Shown: positions 28,796-41,800 of the stretch, one piece after another
How positions within the stretch are numbered: position 1 is the first letter of the stretch
Layout of the letters: every line of letters begins with the position of its first letter
NCBI RefSeq assembly: GCF_016859285.1
Contig: NC_053414.1
Span: 12,773,517 to 12,837,516 of the forward strand
Source: Xiphias gladius
Taxonomy: Eukaryota > Chordata > Actinopteri > Istiophoriformes > Xiphiidae
Length of the DNA stretch: 64,000 nt
Reading direction: 5' to 3'
Translations under genes and position numbers: made by a program
The notes under the pieces: generated by a model
The model's database searches: none
What the model saw: the letters and a program-made list of their open reading frames with translations, nothing else
What the model was told of the DNA's origin: nothing

Positions 28796-29039
28796 TTATG
28801 TATCAAGTTCAGGAAACTTCATCCCAATGATGCAAAAAAAAAAAAAAAAAATCACGTAAAACTCGAATCGGAGCTGCTCAACATCGCCCGCTTTGGGAGC
28901 TCTGGGATTTCTACTGCTCATCAAGAAGAAAACAACAGTCCAGTCGTGTTTGTGAACAAGAGCAGCCTGCACTAACGCAAAAGACGACTACCCGATAAAT
29001 TAACCTACTTATTCATTATTTATTTATTGTTTCCTAACG

Positions 29040-29846
29040 TGCCACCGCCTCCTGCTCGCTGACGTCTCGCGATGGCCAGCCGGTGACGCGCTCACTTTAT
29101 TTTGCGTACGGCAGCAGCGGAGGAGGAGGAGGAGAGGAGGAGGACGGGAGGACCGTGGCCTTATCGTTTGGGTTAACACCGGCGGTGTCGTCTTTGTGCT
29201 TCACTACGCGGCCAGACATCGCAGCCGGGGGGGGACCGCGCACACCGTTTGCTGTTCATCGCGACCGGCCGCGACGCGGTTTTTCCGTGCAGAGCGAAAG
29301 AAAAACAACGCAAACGTCGGCGCGGAGCTGCGCGCACCTGCCGCGGAGAATGGACAACAGAGGCTGATCCCAGCACGGCGCCGTGCGGCGGAGATCCGAG
29401 CCGGGCAGCCGACAAAAAAAAAACCCCGGAGAAACTCATTAACGTAAAAGCCTGCTCCGCACGCCGGAGGCTGCTGCTGCCGCCGCCGCTGCAAGAGAGA
29501 GAAGGTTTTTGTGCACGGAATTTGGCGTTTGGACTTCTATACCGCAGGCCGATCCAAAGCGATCCCAACCGATCCGTGCCGGCAGTGTTAATTATAGCAG
29601 GACTCGCAGGCGCGTCTCACTTTCCCGGGAACATCCAGTAGTAGACGATATCTTGAGGGTCGAGAATCGCTCAGGGGAGAGTGCCAGGCCCTCATCGGTG
29701 ACTTAATAATTTAATAATCCTCTCTGAACGCAATCACACATCCCGGCCGGAGCAATTTGATGGTCGCCGCCAGCAGCCCCGTGTGTTCAATGTTCCCTTA
29801 AAAAAAAAAAAAACTAACACAAAAAGAAAAAAAAAACTGGGGAATT
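29040..29846 (+). promoter_or_regulatory. tbc1d9: CpG-rich promoter and 5' UTR of tbc1d9
   Basis: The only long CpG-dense block in the window (dense CG dinucleotides from about 29040 to 29700) ends just before the tbc1d9 ATG at 29847. No TATA box is apparent. The 5' leader has poly-A-rich runs just ahead of the start codon. The transcription start cannot be placed exactly. Open frames here are products of high GC content. Confidence 0.75.
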
Positions 29847-32800
29847 ATGTGGGTCAGTCCCGAAGATGTGTTACTGGCGGGCGCATTATGGATCACCGAG
29901 AGAGCGAATCCATATTTCATCCTCCAGAAACGGAAGGGCCACGGGGATGGAGGCGGAGGACTGGCTGGTGAGTCCCGTCTTTATTACTGTAACGGATCGA
30001 TAACAAAAAAAAAAACAACAACAAAAAAAAGCATTTCTTTAAGCTCTCACACGATGAGGTGGTGACGATCAGGTGCATAGTGACAGTCGATGGTTGGTTC
30101 AGTGACAGTACAGGATGTTAGGTGAAGTGTGTGTTCATGCGGGACGTGAAGAAACACACGCACGGATAAGGGATCACATGACCAATCAGCTGTCACAGCT
30201 GGTCTTTCACCTGAATTGTGTCTGTTTAGTAAAGATGGGGTTTTTTTTTCGTTTTTCGTTTTTTTCCTTTGGCTAATTTATTTTTTCACACTCTTGTCAG
30301 CCAGCCGTAAAAAAAAGGCTGAACCTTTGACCAAGTGTGCTGGGGTAAAAGTGCTGCACATATCGGCTGTCTGATCATACAATTCCTCCAGAAAGGAGAT
30401 GATATTATGGTTTAGACTATGGTTAAAAAAAAAAAAAAAAAAAATACAATGGCTTAGAGTATACCTGCCTGCAAGGGAAATTAGATTTCAGCCATTACAA
30501 CCATACAAATAATAGCAACAGTGGTTTCGGTTGTGCAGCTGCTAATGGCTGTGGAGCCTCAACAACAGTGGATCTATTTGACCACCAACCAGAGGCATGA
30601 TCTGTTTGCTGGCTCATGCTGAATCATTCTCCTTCTTCCTTCTCTCACTCCTCCTCCCTCTTGCTTATTCCATCCAAAATGGGTCAAACAGCAGCAGGAA
30701 GAAGAGGAGGAGGAGGAGGAGGAGGAGGAGGGACAGGTTATGGAAATGACTCGCCAGGGTTCACAGTTTAACAGCCTGTTGTCCAGATTTTTTTTTTTCC
30801 CTCAGAATTGTGAAATTTGCTTCATTCCTTGACCCGAACTCAGCTGGTTGCAGTTTATTACGAAGTGTGGCACCTTCTCAAGTTTAACAGATGCGATGCT
30901 GTTGAGCATCTTTGACAAAATAAAGGAGGACGTAATTCATATTTTGGTATATGAAAACTTCAGATGATGAGATTGTTTGGGTCAGCCAGCGTCTGATTAA
31001 CGCCCGCAAAAATGAGTTGCCGGGCCCCTCTGTGCCCTCCGTTCCTCCCCCAACTCTACAGTTTGTAGCCATTGGGAAGTTGCCCCCTCTGCTCAGCCGG
31101 GAATCCACCCCGAGGTATAGCCTATCATGTTTAACATGCTGTATACGTAGTCAAATATCACAAATTATAGCACTGGAAAGTATTATTTCAGTATTATTTC
31201 CCGGTATCTTTGCTACTCATTCAGAACTGAAGAGAAAATGATGTCCCTATCACTGATTGATCAGTGTTGATCAGCTCAGTTTCTGTTCCCCACTGACAGT
31301 TTTCTCACTGTGTCAGTCAGTGTCACGGCTCGATGAGCTTAACGCCAGTAACTTTAACAAGAGTAAAATCCCTGCCACTGAAGACCAGTCTGACTCAGGA
31401 TAAGAAAAACCTATCATACCAATCTTCTAATTTGATGTCACCACATAGACAGACATCGTGATATAGCACAGAGGTTCCCAACGTTTTTGCTTGTTACGCC
31501 ATAATACGAAGCAGTGTCTACTTGTAAAGCCTCAGCATAGGTTGCATAGCTATGTGTCAACTTTGTTGACTTGTTGAAGAGTGATTTTCTATTCTCTCTG
31601 ATGGGGTAAATTATTAAGAATTTCACAAGAAAAATTTGGGGAAAAAACATGACCCCTGTAATTATCTGGCAACCCCTTTACATTCTTCTCTCAACCCCTT
31701 GTGTGAGTCTCGGCCCCGAGGTTAGGGGCCATATTTGCCCAAAACAAAATTAAAAAAACGTTTTTGACAAAATAACCAGTATCTGTTTCTGAATAATCCA
31801 GTGAACTAAACACCTGACAAAAGAAGGTACTTTATCAAATTGAGGCAAAACTCTTTTAAATGCAGTTTTGTCATAAAGCAGTGGTTGCCCAAAACGCCTG
31901 GACTCAGTAAAGGGATAGCTTCCGCAGTAAACAAATGGCAGAATTCTCTGTTGGTAGACAAGTTTCTATTGTCTCACGGTATATATTATCATATTTCCCA
32001 AAGGCATAAAGTAAACTTTAAGATTTTGGTCAGTTCCAGACTTGGCATACAACTGAACACAATACACTGGTTACAAATTGGGAAAATAATATGGGTAATT
32101 TGTTCCTCTTTTTATATTAATAATTCGCAATCAGACCTGCAGTCTCCTTTTCTCCGTCTCTGGTGTGTTCTTACTATGGCATCACAAAGTGCGCTAAGTG
32201 GTGTTAGGGGATGATGTCATTGTTATGTAAATGCTGAGCTTGCTGACTTGGACTGTGTGCCAGTTGGCGCTCAGCGCCCAGTGACACCGGCACTGTTCTC
32301 AGGCAGTTCTTCCAGGGAGAGGGGAAGCCATCAGCGGCAGAGCTAGGCATAAATCTGCATATTCGGCTTAGCAGGTCTTGAGCGCCAGTGACGGAGCTGG
32401 CAGAGGGCCATGCGAGGTTGGGTGGAAAATGGCAAATGTGTGTGTTGCTCTGATCCATCTCTCCACCAGAGAGCTGCAGCAACCAGGGGAGCTACGGGTG
32501 GCAGCCTCGTGAAAACATCAGCACAATGGCTGCATGAGCGGAGATACAGATACAGAGGGACAGCTGCAGGATTTGTACAATGCAATGCATACAGGGAGAA
32601 ACTGTGAACTAATCAAGTGAGGAAAGGGGACGGGACCTGATGAGCTGCTCCTCTGGCTCTTCAACAGAATGAAGGCTGGGGGGGGCCATCCATACCTAGT
32701 TCCTCACAAAAACCTCTGAACTTTATGAGTCAAACAGGACTTCCTCTACACTCTCCAAATGTGCTCAAGTCCACGTCAGTTTTTATTGACTCAAGTTCAC

Positions 32801-35800
32801 CTCATTAATCTTTATTAACCTTTATAAAGGACTTTATATGTCATCCTACTTTATATTTGGACTCCTCACAGTCATCTGTATTTTCCCTTTAAGGCTCAAA
32901 AACCTTTAAGATGCACATACATTTTGTTCGTATTAGTTAAAAATATTATACATTCAAAAAGTAGTTTCAAGTATTCATTGGTGCCCAATCTAGGAATCAG
33001 GACCCTCTGAGGGGTCGTAAGGGGGTCATGAGATTGACAAATTACGAATTAAGAAAAAAAATCTACACAAATGATGTTTATTTTGTCTGCCTTTCTTTAA
33101 TATTTGCTTAGATAATTTTACTTCTACAGGCTTCCTAAAACTGAAAAAATTAAACAACTGCAGAGGGGAACATCACGTTGGTTGGACTGCCCTGCAACTC
33201 ACACACATACACAACCTGTGGCGAAGGGTCACGAGTTGACGTTGCATCACTTTAAAAGGTTAGAAGCCAAAAAGACTGGGAACCATTGTTTTAAACGAAG
33301 CCTAAGAATCCTGTTTGACCTCACAACGCTGCAATTCAGGTCCGCAAAATTGGATGTGCCTGCTCGGTTGTGTGTTTAAGATGATAGGCTATCAGCGTTT
33401 TCTTACAGTCTTATCTTATAACCAAGTGTTGGACGTAGCAGAAGCACAGCTGGAGGGACACTTTAAAGGAAGTCTCAAATACAAGTATCCAATGTTTTCT
33501 TAATTTGTCCACAATACGTTTTCAATATCTTTCAGAGAGGAACCATAATTTTTTTTTTAAAAATGCAGAACAAAGCCTGTATTCATCAGACAGTAAATAA
33601 ACTCTGAATCAGGCCACTGTGTCACTTGTTACGTAATTTGACACAATTTTGCTTGTAGCATAAAATAAAAGCACGCTATTGCACAATCTATATGGTAACT
33701 ACGGTATGTTTGTCTGGAAGTGTCATGTCAGACCTTTGTCGGCCACACAGTTATCTTGCACTTTATGGCCGGTGTTTAATGTCAGTACACCTAGTGATGT
33801 TGAGAAATGGTGGGAAAGCGGTAAAATATAACTAATGGCTTAAGTGGATGCAGTGAAACTTGCACGTGATGATGATAATCCAGGCTTGTCTCAGCTTTCT
33901 GTTATCTGAAATAGTATTGATTTGGACTATTAATGTAAACACCCTTCCTCCTCCATTTTTTTTCTTCTCCTCCATCGGGTTGGTTTGGCTTGTGAAAAAC
34001 ACCTGAGTGAAAAACACCAATTTTGTTTTTTGCTCTAACGAGGGCTCTGGTTGTGTGTCCTTGTCTGTGTGCAGACAAAGTGCAAGAGAGCACAAAGAAT
34101 CACATGATTTCTGCTCAGGCTCTTGCTTGAGGTGCTTTTTTTTTTTTTAGCCACCACCCCATAATAAACAGAACATGTACCATTACGGCTGTGTGTTGTC
34201 TTTGTTTTGTAGGTTGTGCACCCACTCATTCTGCGTGTGGAAGGAAACTATCACTGTAGAAGCAGAGATGTGAGTTGGAAGAAGCAGTCACATGGGACTG
34301 AGGTTTGACGAACTAATGCTAAATAGACATGTGATGTTTGGGGTTGCCTGTATATAAACAACAGACCTAAAAACTCCTCCAGTAAGTAGCGTATCTAAAA
34401 GAAAGAAAATTAAAAAATCTCTCAATTGAATCAAATCATCCGCAAAATGTTGCCAAAACAACTGAATATACAAAGACCTGAACAAAAACCGGCTTTTCTT
34501 CCATCTGTTTTGGATTTCACTTGTATCAGTCTGACAAGAGGAGGGAAAGGGTGGATGTCAGCTGGTCTTACACCCTCCGAGGTCTCCTTTCTTGTGCGTA
34601 ACCCCTGAGTTTCCTGCGTTAAACCTCAGCTCAAACGTCGCAGGCTGAATCATCCATTACATGCAGTGCAACTGGGGTCCAAATTTGTTGCTTTTCATGA
34701 ATTTTTACCACAAGACTTCAAGAGAGAACTGCAGATACTCACATTTGCTCTATCACTTAGGTATGTTCCTTACAACTACTTTGAGATTGAAATGAAACCT
34801 TCCCTGAGGTCAATGTGCGAGCAACTATTGCACTTTTTCGGTTAAGACTGCTCTTAACTTTTTGATTTTCTTTTTTCAAAGACGAAGTTGTCTTCACACT
34901 CACAACATTTGTTTGTTTCTCACTAGGGGACTCAACCAAACTGTCAGGCTGCATTATCTCATTACTTTGAGTGTAATTAAGACTCTAGTCAACTAAGGCT
35001 GATCTCCTTTTTCATTGACCTCTTCAGCCCCTTTGAAAAGGGGTAAGTGGTTACAAAAGTAACTGAATATTTCATTAGCTTAGTTTATTCATGTATGCCC
35101 AGTAGTTCTCATGACATTGTTCTGACAAGTCAGGAAGGCAATCAGTGACATCTGACATAGCAATCACCATCTAACTGTGTGTAAGTTTCAGTGACATCTG
35201 TTAGGCGTGCCAGTTATTTATTTAGGGCCTAAGTTGTTTTAAAGCGGTGAGAGATACTGATATAAGGAGGAATGTACAAAGGAAAATGGAAGATATATCA
35301 GGGAAGACGGAGAGGAATTGACAAGAGGGAAGGGAGTAGAAGGTAGACAATTAGAGTGAAGGAACCTAACTCATGCAGATGTACTTATAGCATTTCTGTC
35401 TTTCCTCAGACAGAAATAAGAAAACAGTTCAACTTCCCTCGCTTGTCTTGTCTTCTCTCTCTCCCCTCCTCCCCCTCACCCCTTCTCCGTGTGACTCATA
35501 CGGTGTTTGCCCTGACGAGCTGCTGAACAAAAATAACCTGCCTCTCAAGGCAGTTGAATGTACAACTACTGTGAACCAGGGGAGAATATTCACAGCTACC
35601 AACAGCCGCACAGTTGCTTGGGAAATGGTGTCAAAATCGCAATATTGCTAACGGCATATTCATTAATAAAGGAATAGAATAGAATAATCCGTCAAGTCTG
35701 CAGCTGTAACTGTTAGTAGCTTGTGAAAGGTGCACTGTGAAGTCTGTGTTTAGCCTAACAAACACGTTGAATGCATTTCCTTTCTCATAAATCATTTGCA

Positions 35801-38800
35801 AAGTTGATTATTCATAAAATGTTTAAACCTGCATTGTTTATTTACACGCTAGCGGTCTTCTTTCCTGCCGCTGCTGTCAAATTTCTGCATTTCTTGGCAC
35901 GTCACTTCCACATCTAGATCACTGAAATAATGTGCGACCTTTGGCAGGAATGTGTATCACTGAAAAAATGTCACCCCCGCATGCTCTTGCGCATGCATGT
36001 GCATGAGAACAAAAAAAAAAAACCTTGGACCTACTCCAAATAACAAATATCACCTCTAGTAGCCCTATAATAGTGCTAGAGGCGAAAATCTCCACAGGGC
36101 TTCTCTAACAAGTCAGTTTAGGTGCAGATGCTCTGTAGCAGATGTTGGAGGCGCCTATCTGATGAATTAGAGGAACACTCGAGCAATTTATCATTGCACT
36201 TCCATAAAGGAGGGGCTCGAGATAGGGATTAATAAAAGAACGGTCAAAAGCAGAGCAGCAGAGGTCAAGATACCCTGACTTTTAGTTTGTAGCATGGGCT
36301 AGCACTGGAACACCCACTTCTTTCAAACTACACTCCCCTGGTTTGTAAAGCAGGCTTCCAGTTAATATAAATAAATAAATAAAACTCAGATGGCATGACC
36401 AGAATTATTTTCTCAGACTAGACATAGCTCCTTCAGAGCCACAGAAGATATTATACAACTGTTTTCACAGGCTGTGGTATGTCCCCCCTCCCCTTTAAAG
36501 GGGAGTCCCCCTTTAAACTATGAGGTGATTTACTCACCATTAATAAGTCCATTAGTTACAACTCATTAAGTCTTTATGAAGGATGACTTATTTAGAAAGT
36601 GTTACTGGTCCGAAACACAAAGTTCTAGTGTATCTGGTGTCAATATCCAGAGCCACATGCTTGACAAACTATTTTTATTTTTTATTGCACTAAATAAGGC
36701 CTCATTCATTGTTACCAATGCAAACAGCAGTTGTTTTCCACTCTGAGAAACACTGGCGCCTGTTAAACCTCTAGACGCACCATTGCGCCTCATTATATCA
36801 TTACTTTAGCCCATTCATCCTTTTCTCTGTTGACTTTTATCTTTTATCACACTCTCAGTTTGTCAGTTAGTTTCACGCTGGTGGTTATCTGTCTGCATTT
36901 ATTGCCTGGGGTCACATACCAAAATCACATTTTGTTATCTTGTCCACAAATACAACACGATCATAACAAGCTGACTCAGAGCCATACATACTGTTTGCAG
37001 ATCACCGGTCTAACAAGCCAAACAGTTCTAACAAATAAACAAATGCATTTACTGTAGAGCGCTGACACTCAAACCACAGGTTATTTTTCATATATTATAA
37101 ATTTTAAATCACAAGACCTCGTGGGTTTCCCGTTGTTTAGGCATAACAATGTGATCTGAAAGTTCCTGCACTTAATTTGTCGTGAATCTCATATGATCAT
37201 TCATGGTTGTTACATGTCTTAAGGGCTGTTGTTTCACAGGTGAACAAATTTAGAGGTTAACGTGTATCATTAATTAATTTAAGAGTGTGAAGTTTTTACT
37301 GTTTTTGGACCAACACAATGAGATCTCTTCAGAGCCTTTGTGAAACGTCTATCTCAAGTCTGAATTTTACTTGTGTTTTCCATTAAGTGTTTGCCTCTCA
37401 GTCTTTAATAAGAGTTTTCTGGGTTCTTACAGGTCTGCTGGTTGGGACCCTGGATGTCGTCCTGGACTCGAGTGCTCGGATGGCTCCATATCGGATCCTC
37501 TACCAGACTCCTGACTCTTTAGTTTACTGGATCATTGCTCATGGTATGCGCACTTCAACTCTTAAAACTGTGAGGAATTACAGGTATTTGGAGGAAAGCA
37601 AGCCACTAACCTCGAGTCTACTTGAATTTAGTTGGTTGGTTTACACCAGTTCAGGTGACTTCAGGTGATTTTTAGTGATACGGGGTTCTGGGTTATTCCA
37701 GCATAGACCCCTCTGTAATTTTACCCCCTGCACATCCCTCCCCCAGTCTCCACACAACACATGATGTTCTAACATCCTGCCTTTTCCCATGTTAGCTGCC
37801 GAATGCCAAGCATTACATCATGCCCCGGTGGTTTTAAAGGGCAGGATTAGAGGAGCGGGTGCAAAAATTGATGCTCAAATATGAGTGCATGTGTTTTGTT
37901 TTGTTTTTTCATTTGGTTTTTTTATAGCTAATCATGGCATTTCATTAGGATCTGTTGTCATTCGCTGGTGTTAACAATAATGTAATCTGCATATTCTCTA
38001 TGCTTCACACTCAAACTGCCTGTTTTGTCCAGCCAGAGGTATTCAGTTTACTAACACAGAAAACCAAGAAATCCAGCAAATTATCGCAATCGTGAGGTTG
38101 GAACCACTGAATTTGGGGCATTTCTGCTTAAAGAATAACCCAATTGACATTAACTGATGATCAAGATTGTTGATTAATTTTCTGATCAACTTATCAGTAA
38201 ATCAACTAATTATTTCAGCTCTATACAAAACATTTAGGTAAAAAATATCTAAGGAGGCGTTCTGCATTGGGTCAGCCTGATCCTCTGAAACTAGAATAAA
38301 AGAGAAGAATCTGAGGCATATTTGAAGTCATTAATAAATTAAAAAGGCATAATTGGAAAGCCATTTTCTTATTATTTTTTTGGTGGCATAATGCATTCTA
38401 TGTAACAATTTCGGTGTGAACTCGTATACATTTACATATGGACATGTACAGTAATATAGTAGAGTATCTTTTGCACAGAAATGAATCTGGATGACACTTG
38501 ATAAGATTATGGTTTTTGAAATCTAAGGGTCAAACCTTAGACTTGTGATTTAATTTAATTAAGACAGGACACTATTGAAACTCAGGAAAATATGAATTTC
38601 CACATTTGGGAGTATGTGTAACCATGTACATAATTCAGCAGTCCCGTCCAAAATGCATGTATAAAAAGAGTAATATTTGTGTTCCCTATCTGAAATGGAG
38701 GCCTACTAAAGATTAGCCTGGCTTTGAAATGGCATTGGCTCCCCTCTTCTCTCCCCACCCCTCCCAGTTCTTAATTCTGCAACCCAGAGATAGCAGGAGA

Positions 38801-41800
38801 GTGGAGCAGCCTGGCAGACATGGCTAATGCAGTGAATGTGCACTCACGGAAGGGCTGTTTGCAGCAGGGTTGAGGGATAATGGTCCACAAGGCAAGCGTT
38901 AAGGCAATGAATTTCTCCTTTGGGCACAAAAAAATCAGTTTTAACCTCACTGATTACTGACAGTAACAAAATGGTCATTCTAGTGTTGCTGTTTAAACAT
39001 AAAACAGAAGAAATGTATTTCACTCTGCTCTTTGTTCTGATAATGTGACTTGAAGTGACGCTTTTGCTATCATTAGCTTGAACCTTGGTGCTGTCCTGCC
39101 GCTAAAGAGGAACTCCCATATCACTGTGTTGTTCTGCTAAGGGGCTGCAACTAATGATCTTTATCTGTTATACTGCCAATTATTTTCTTGATTGATTGAT
39201 TGATCATTTGTCTGGTCTATAAAAGCTAGAAAATAGGGAAAACTGCCTGTCAAAGTTTCCATAGCCCAAGTTGATGTCTGTCTTCTTATTGCTTTTCTCT
39301 GACCAATACTTTAAATTCCAAAGATATTCAATTTACAATCATAGAAGATAGATACCAATAAATATACACCTCTGAGAAGCTGGAACAAGTGAGTTTTGGG
39401 CATTTTTGCTTACAAAATGACTTAAACAATAAGTCAATCATCAAAATTGTTGCTGATCAATTTTCTGTCTATCTACTAATCGATTAATTGAGTTATTGTT
39501 TCAGCTCTAATCTGCTTCCTACAATTCAAGAGTTTTAATCTACAATACTTGGATATTTCTTAGTTGTTACACGAAGTGACTTTTTTTCAGATTCAAATGT
39601 GGCTGAATTTGAGGGGTCTGACTTCCCCTCCTCCCTCCCCTGCAGGAACTTCCCGTAAAGAGATCACAGAGCACTGGGAGTGGCTGGAACATAACCTGCT
39701 GCAGACACTCTCCATCTTTGAGAACGAGAATGACATTACCACCTTTGTCAAAGGAAAGGTCCAGGTAACTAAAACTTCAGTTTAATGTTTGGAGTCCAAG
39801 TCCTTACATTGCCTGTGTGAAATAACCAAGTCATTGTTCATTGGGTGGAAATTATGGGTAATTAGTATGACACCCTTATTTTCTGGTTAAAGTGTGAAGC
39901 ACGCACGTCCAAATAACTTTTAAAGGTGGTGGATCAAAAAACCAAACTGAAGGCAGAGCAAAGGTATTCCCACTGTACTGAGAGCTTCTAATAACTTTAA
40001 TTCAACAGAGAAACATTTCAGTCTAACAGACATCTATGCTTGATATTGCCAGGTAAACACCACAGAGCAGAACAGGTATCACACAGGAAGTAGACATGAA
40101 CACATCATCCATCACTCAGGTGGTTGTGATCTGCTTGATTGACAGCCAGTCAACTTCCAGTGCTGATACGCGCTAAAGGGATATGTATGTCAATATAAAG
40201 AAAGACATATTCTGCAACATGTTGAATCTACTACATCACAAAAAAGTCATATAAATTATTCAAGAAGGAAGCAAAGCAAACAAAAGTCAAAGACATTAAA
40301 ACACTTTATCAGGCAAAATTGTTTCTTTATGAAATATTAATATTATGCTCATGAACAGTCCATATATGTCCCATTCATAAATACATAACATAAAGGGAGA
40401 ATAAAAGAAAAGACAGAGAAGGGATTTAAAAAAAGGTGGACATTTTAACATTGTACACATTGATAGAGACCTGTCCAACTTTGACAAACAACAGAAAAGG
40501 TTGCCCAGTTTTATAAATCTTCCTGGTTTCAGTAGTTCAGAGTTTGATGGGCGTCATAACATCCTCCAGCCAGCATTTCACAGATGTTGGTGAAGTCTTT
40601 TTTTGAGCTGAAGGGAATCGGACGTCGAGCACGCGGTGCAGAGAAGGCAACAACTGCAGCTTGGATCTTTAAATTTTCAGGGACAATATTGAAAATATCC
40701 TTCAGAGGATTAGGTTGAAAAATTGTGCCATGCATATTGAACATCCCCATCCAGAAATCCACCAGCCGCGGACCCGCATCTGAAATGATCCTCATCTTCT
40801 CCTGAAAAAAGTTTTGCCAATGTACTGCTGGTGCCTTGGAGCCTATGAATTACTCTTAAACCGTATGAGCCCATGCCTGATGCATCGGTCACCTGAACAA
40901 CTGCTGCTGCTGCTTCATTCTCTTACGTTACATCTCGCTGCAGGGCATCATTGCAGAGTACAACAAGAACCACGACATCAAAGAGGACGACGACACAGAC
41001 AAGTTCAAGGAGGCCAGCGCCAAGTTTCGTAAGCTGTTTGGGATGCCCGAGGAGGAGAAGCTGGTCAACTATTACTCCTGCAGCTACTGGAAGGGCAAGG
41101 TGCCTCGGCAGGGATGGCTCTACCTCAGCATCAACCACCTCTGCTTCTACTCCTACTTACTGGGAAAAGAAGGTTGGATATAGATTGTTTCATATTCACG
41201 GGAAACATATTTAGGTGTATATTACCTTATCTATATAACATATGCTTGTGTTTACTTTTATTAATATTTTCAAAACAAGTGGGTGGTTTGATACATTGAT
41301 TGTACAGAAAACAGGATCTTCCAATGATATATAAAACAGGTTAGATCTTGTAAGCGCGTACGGTATATATGGTTGATTGTTTGTTTGCCCCTCCCCCCAG
41401 TATTTTACATATTGCTCCTATCAGTTGTTAAGGTAAAGGGTCTGCAGCCATTTCTATTGGATGGCTTTTTCTTATGAGTGAGTAATAGCATTTTAAAAAG
41501 ATATTCATCCTATTTCACAAGTTTATTGGGATTTGAACTTTAACTTGTCCCCGAGGGGGAAATTTGTCTTGCAGTCAGTTGAAACTCAGAGGACACACAA
41601 ACCTGAACATGAAACATAACAACACACATAAACAAATAACAAAAATGTGTATAAACAAATTCTATAACTTACTTACTCAAGCTCACATAAAACAACGTAC
41701 AGATGACCATGCCAGCAAACCTGCTGCCAGTATTTTTATTATCTCTTTAGCAATCTGCCAATAGGATAAGAATAAAGGAGAACACCCAGAAAATATGAGA

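Noticed and set aside
29173-29706. Open frames of 83-131 codons on both strands before tbc1d9
   Set aside because: A GC-rich CpG block loses stop codons by composition. No known motifs; it is promoter and 5' UTR.
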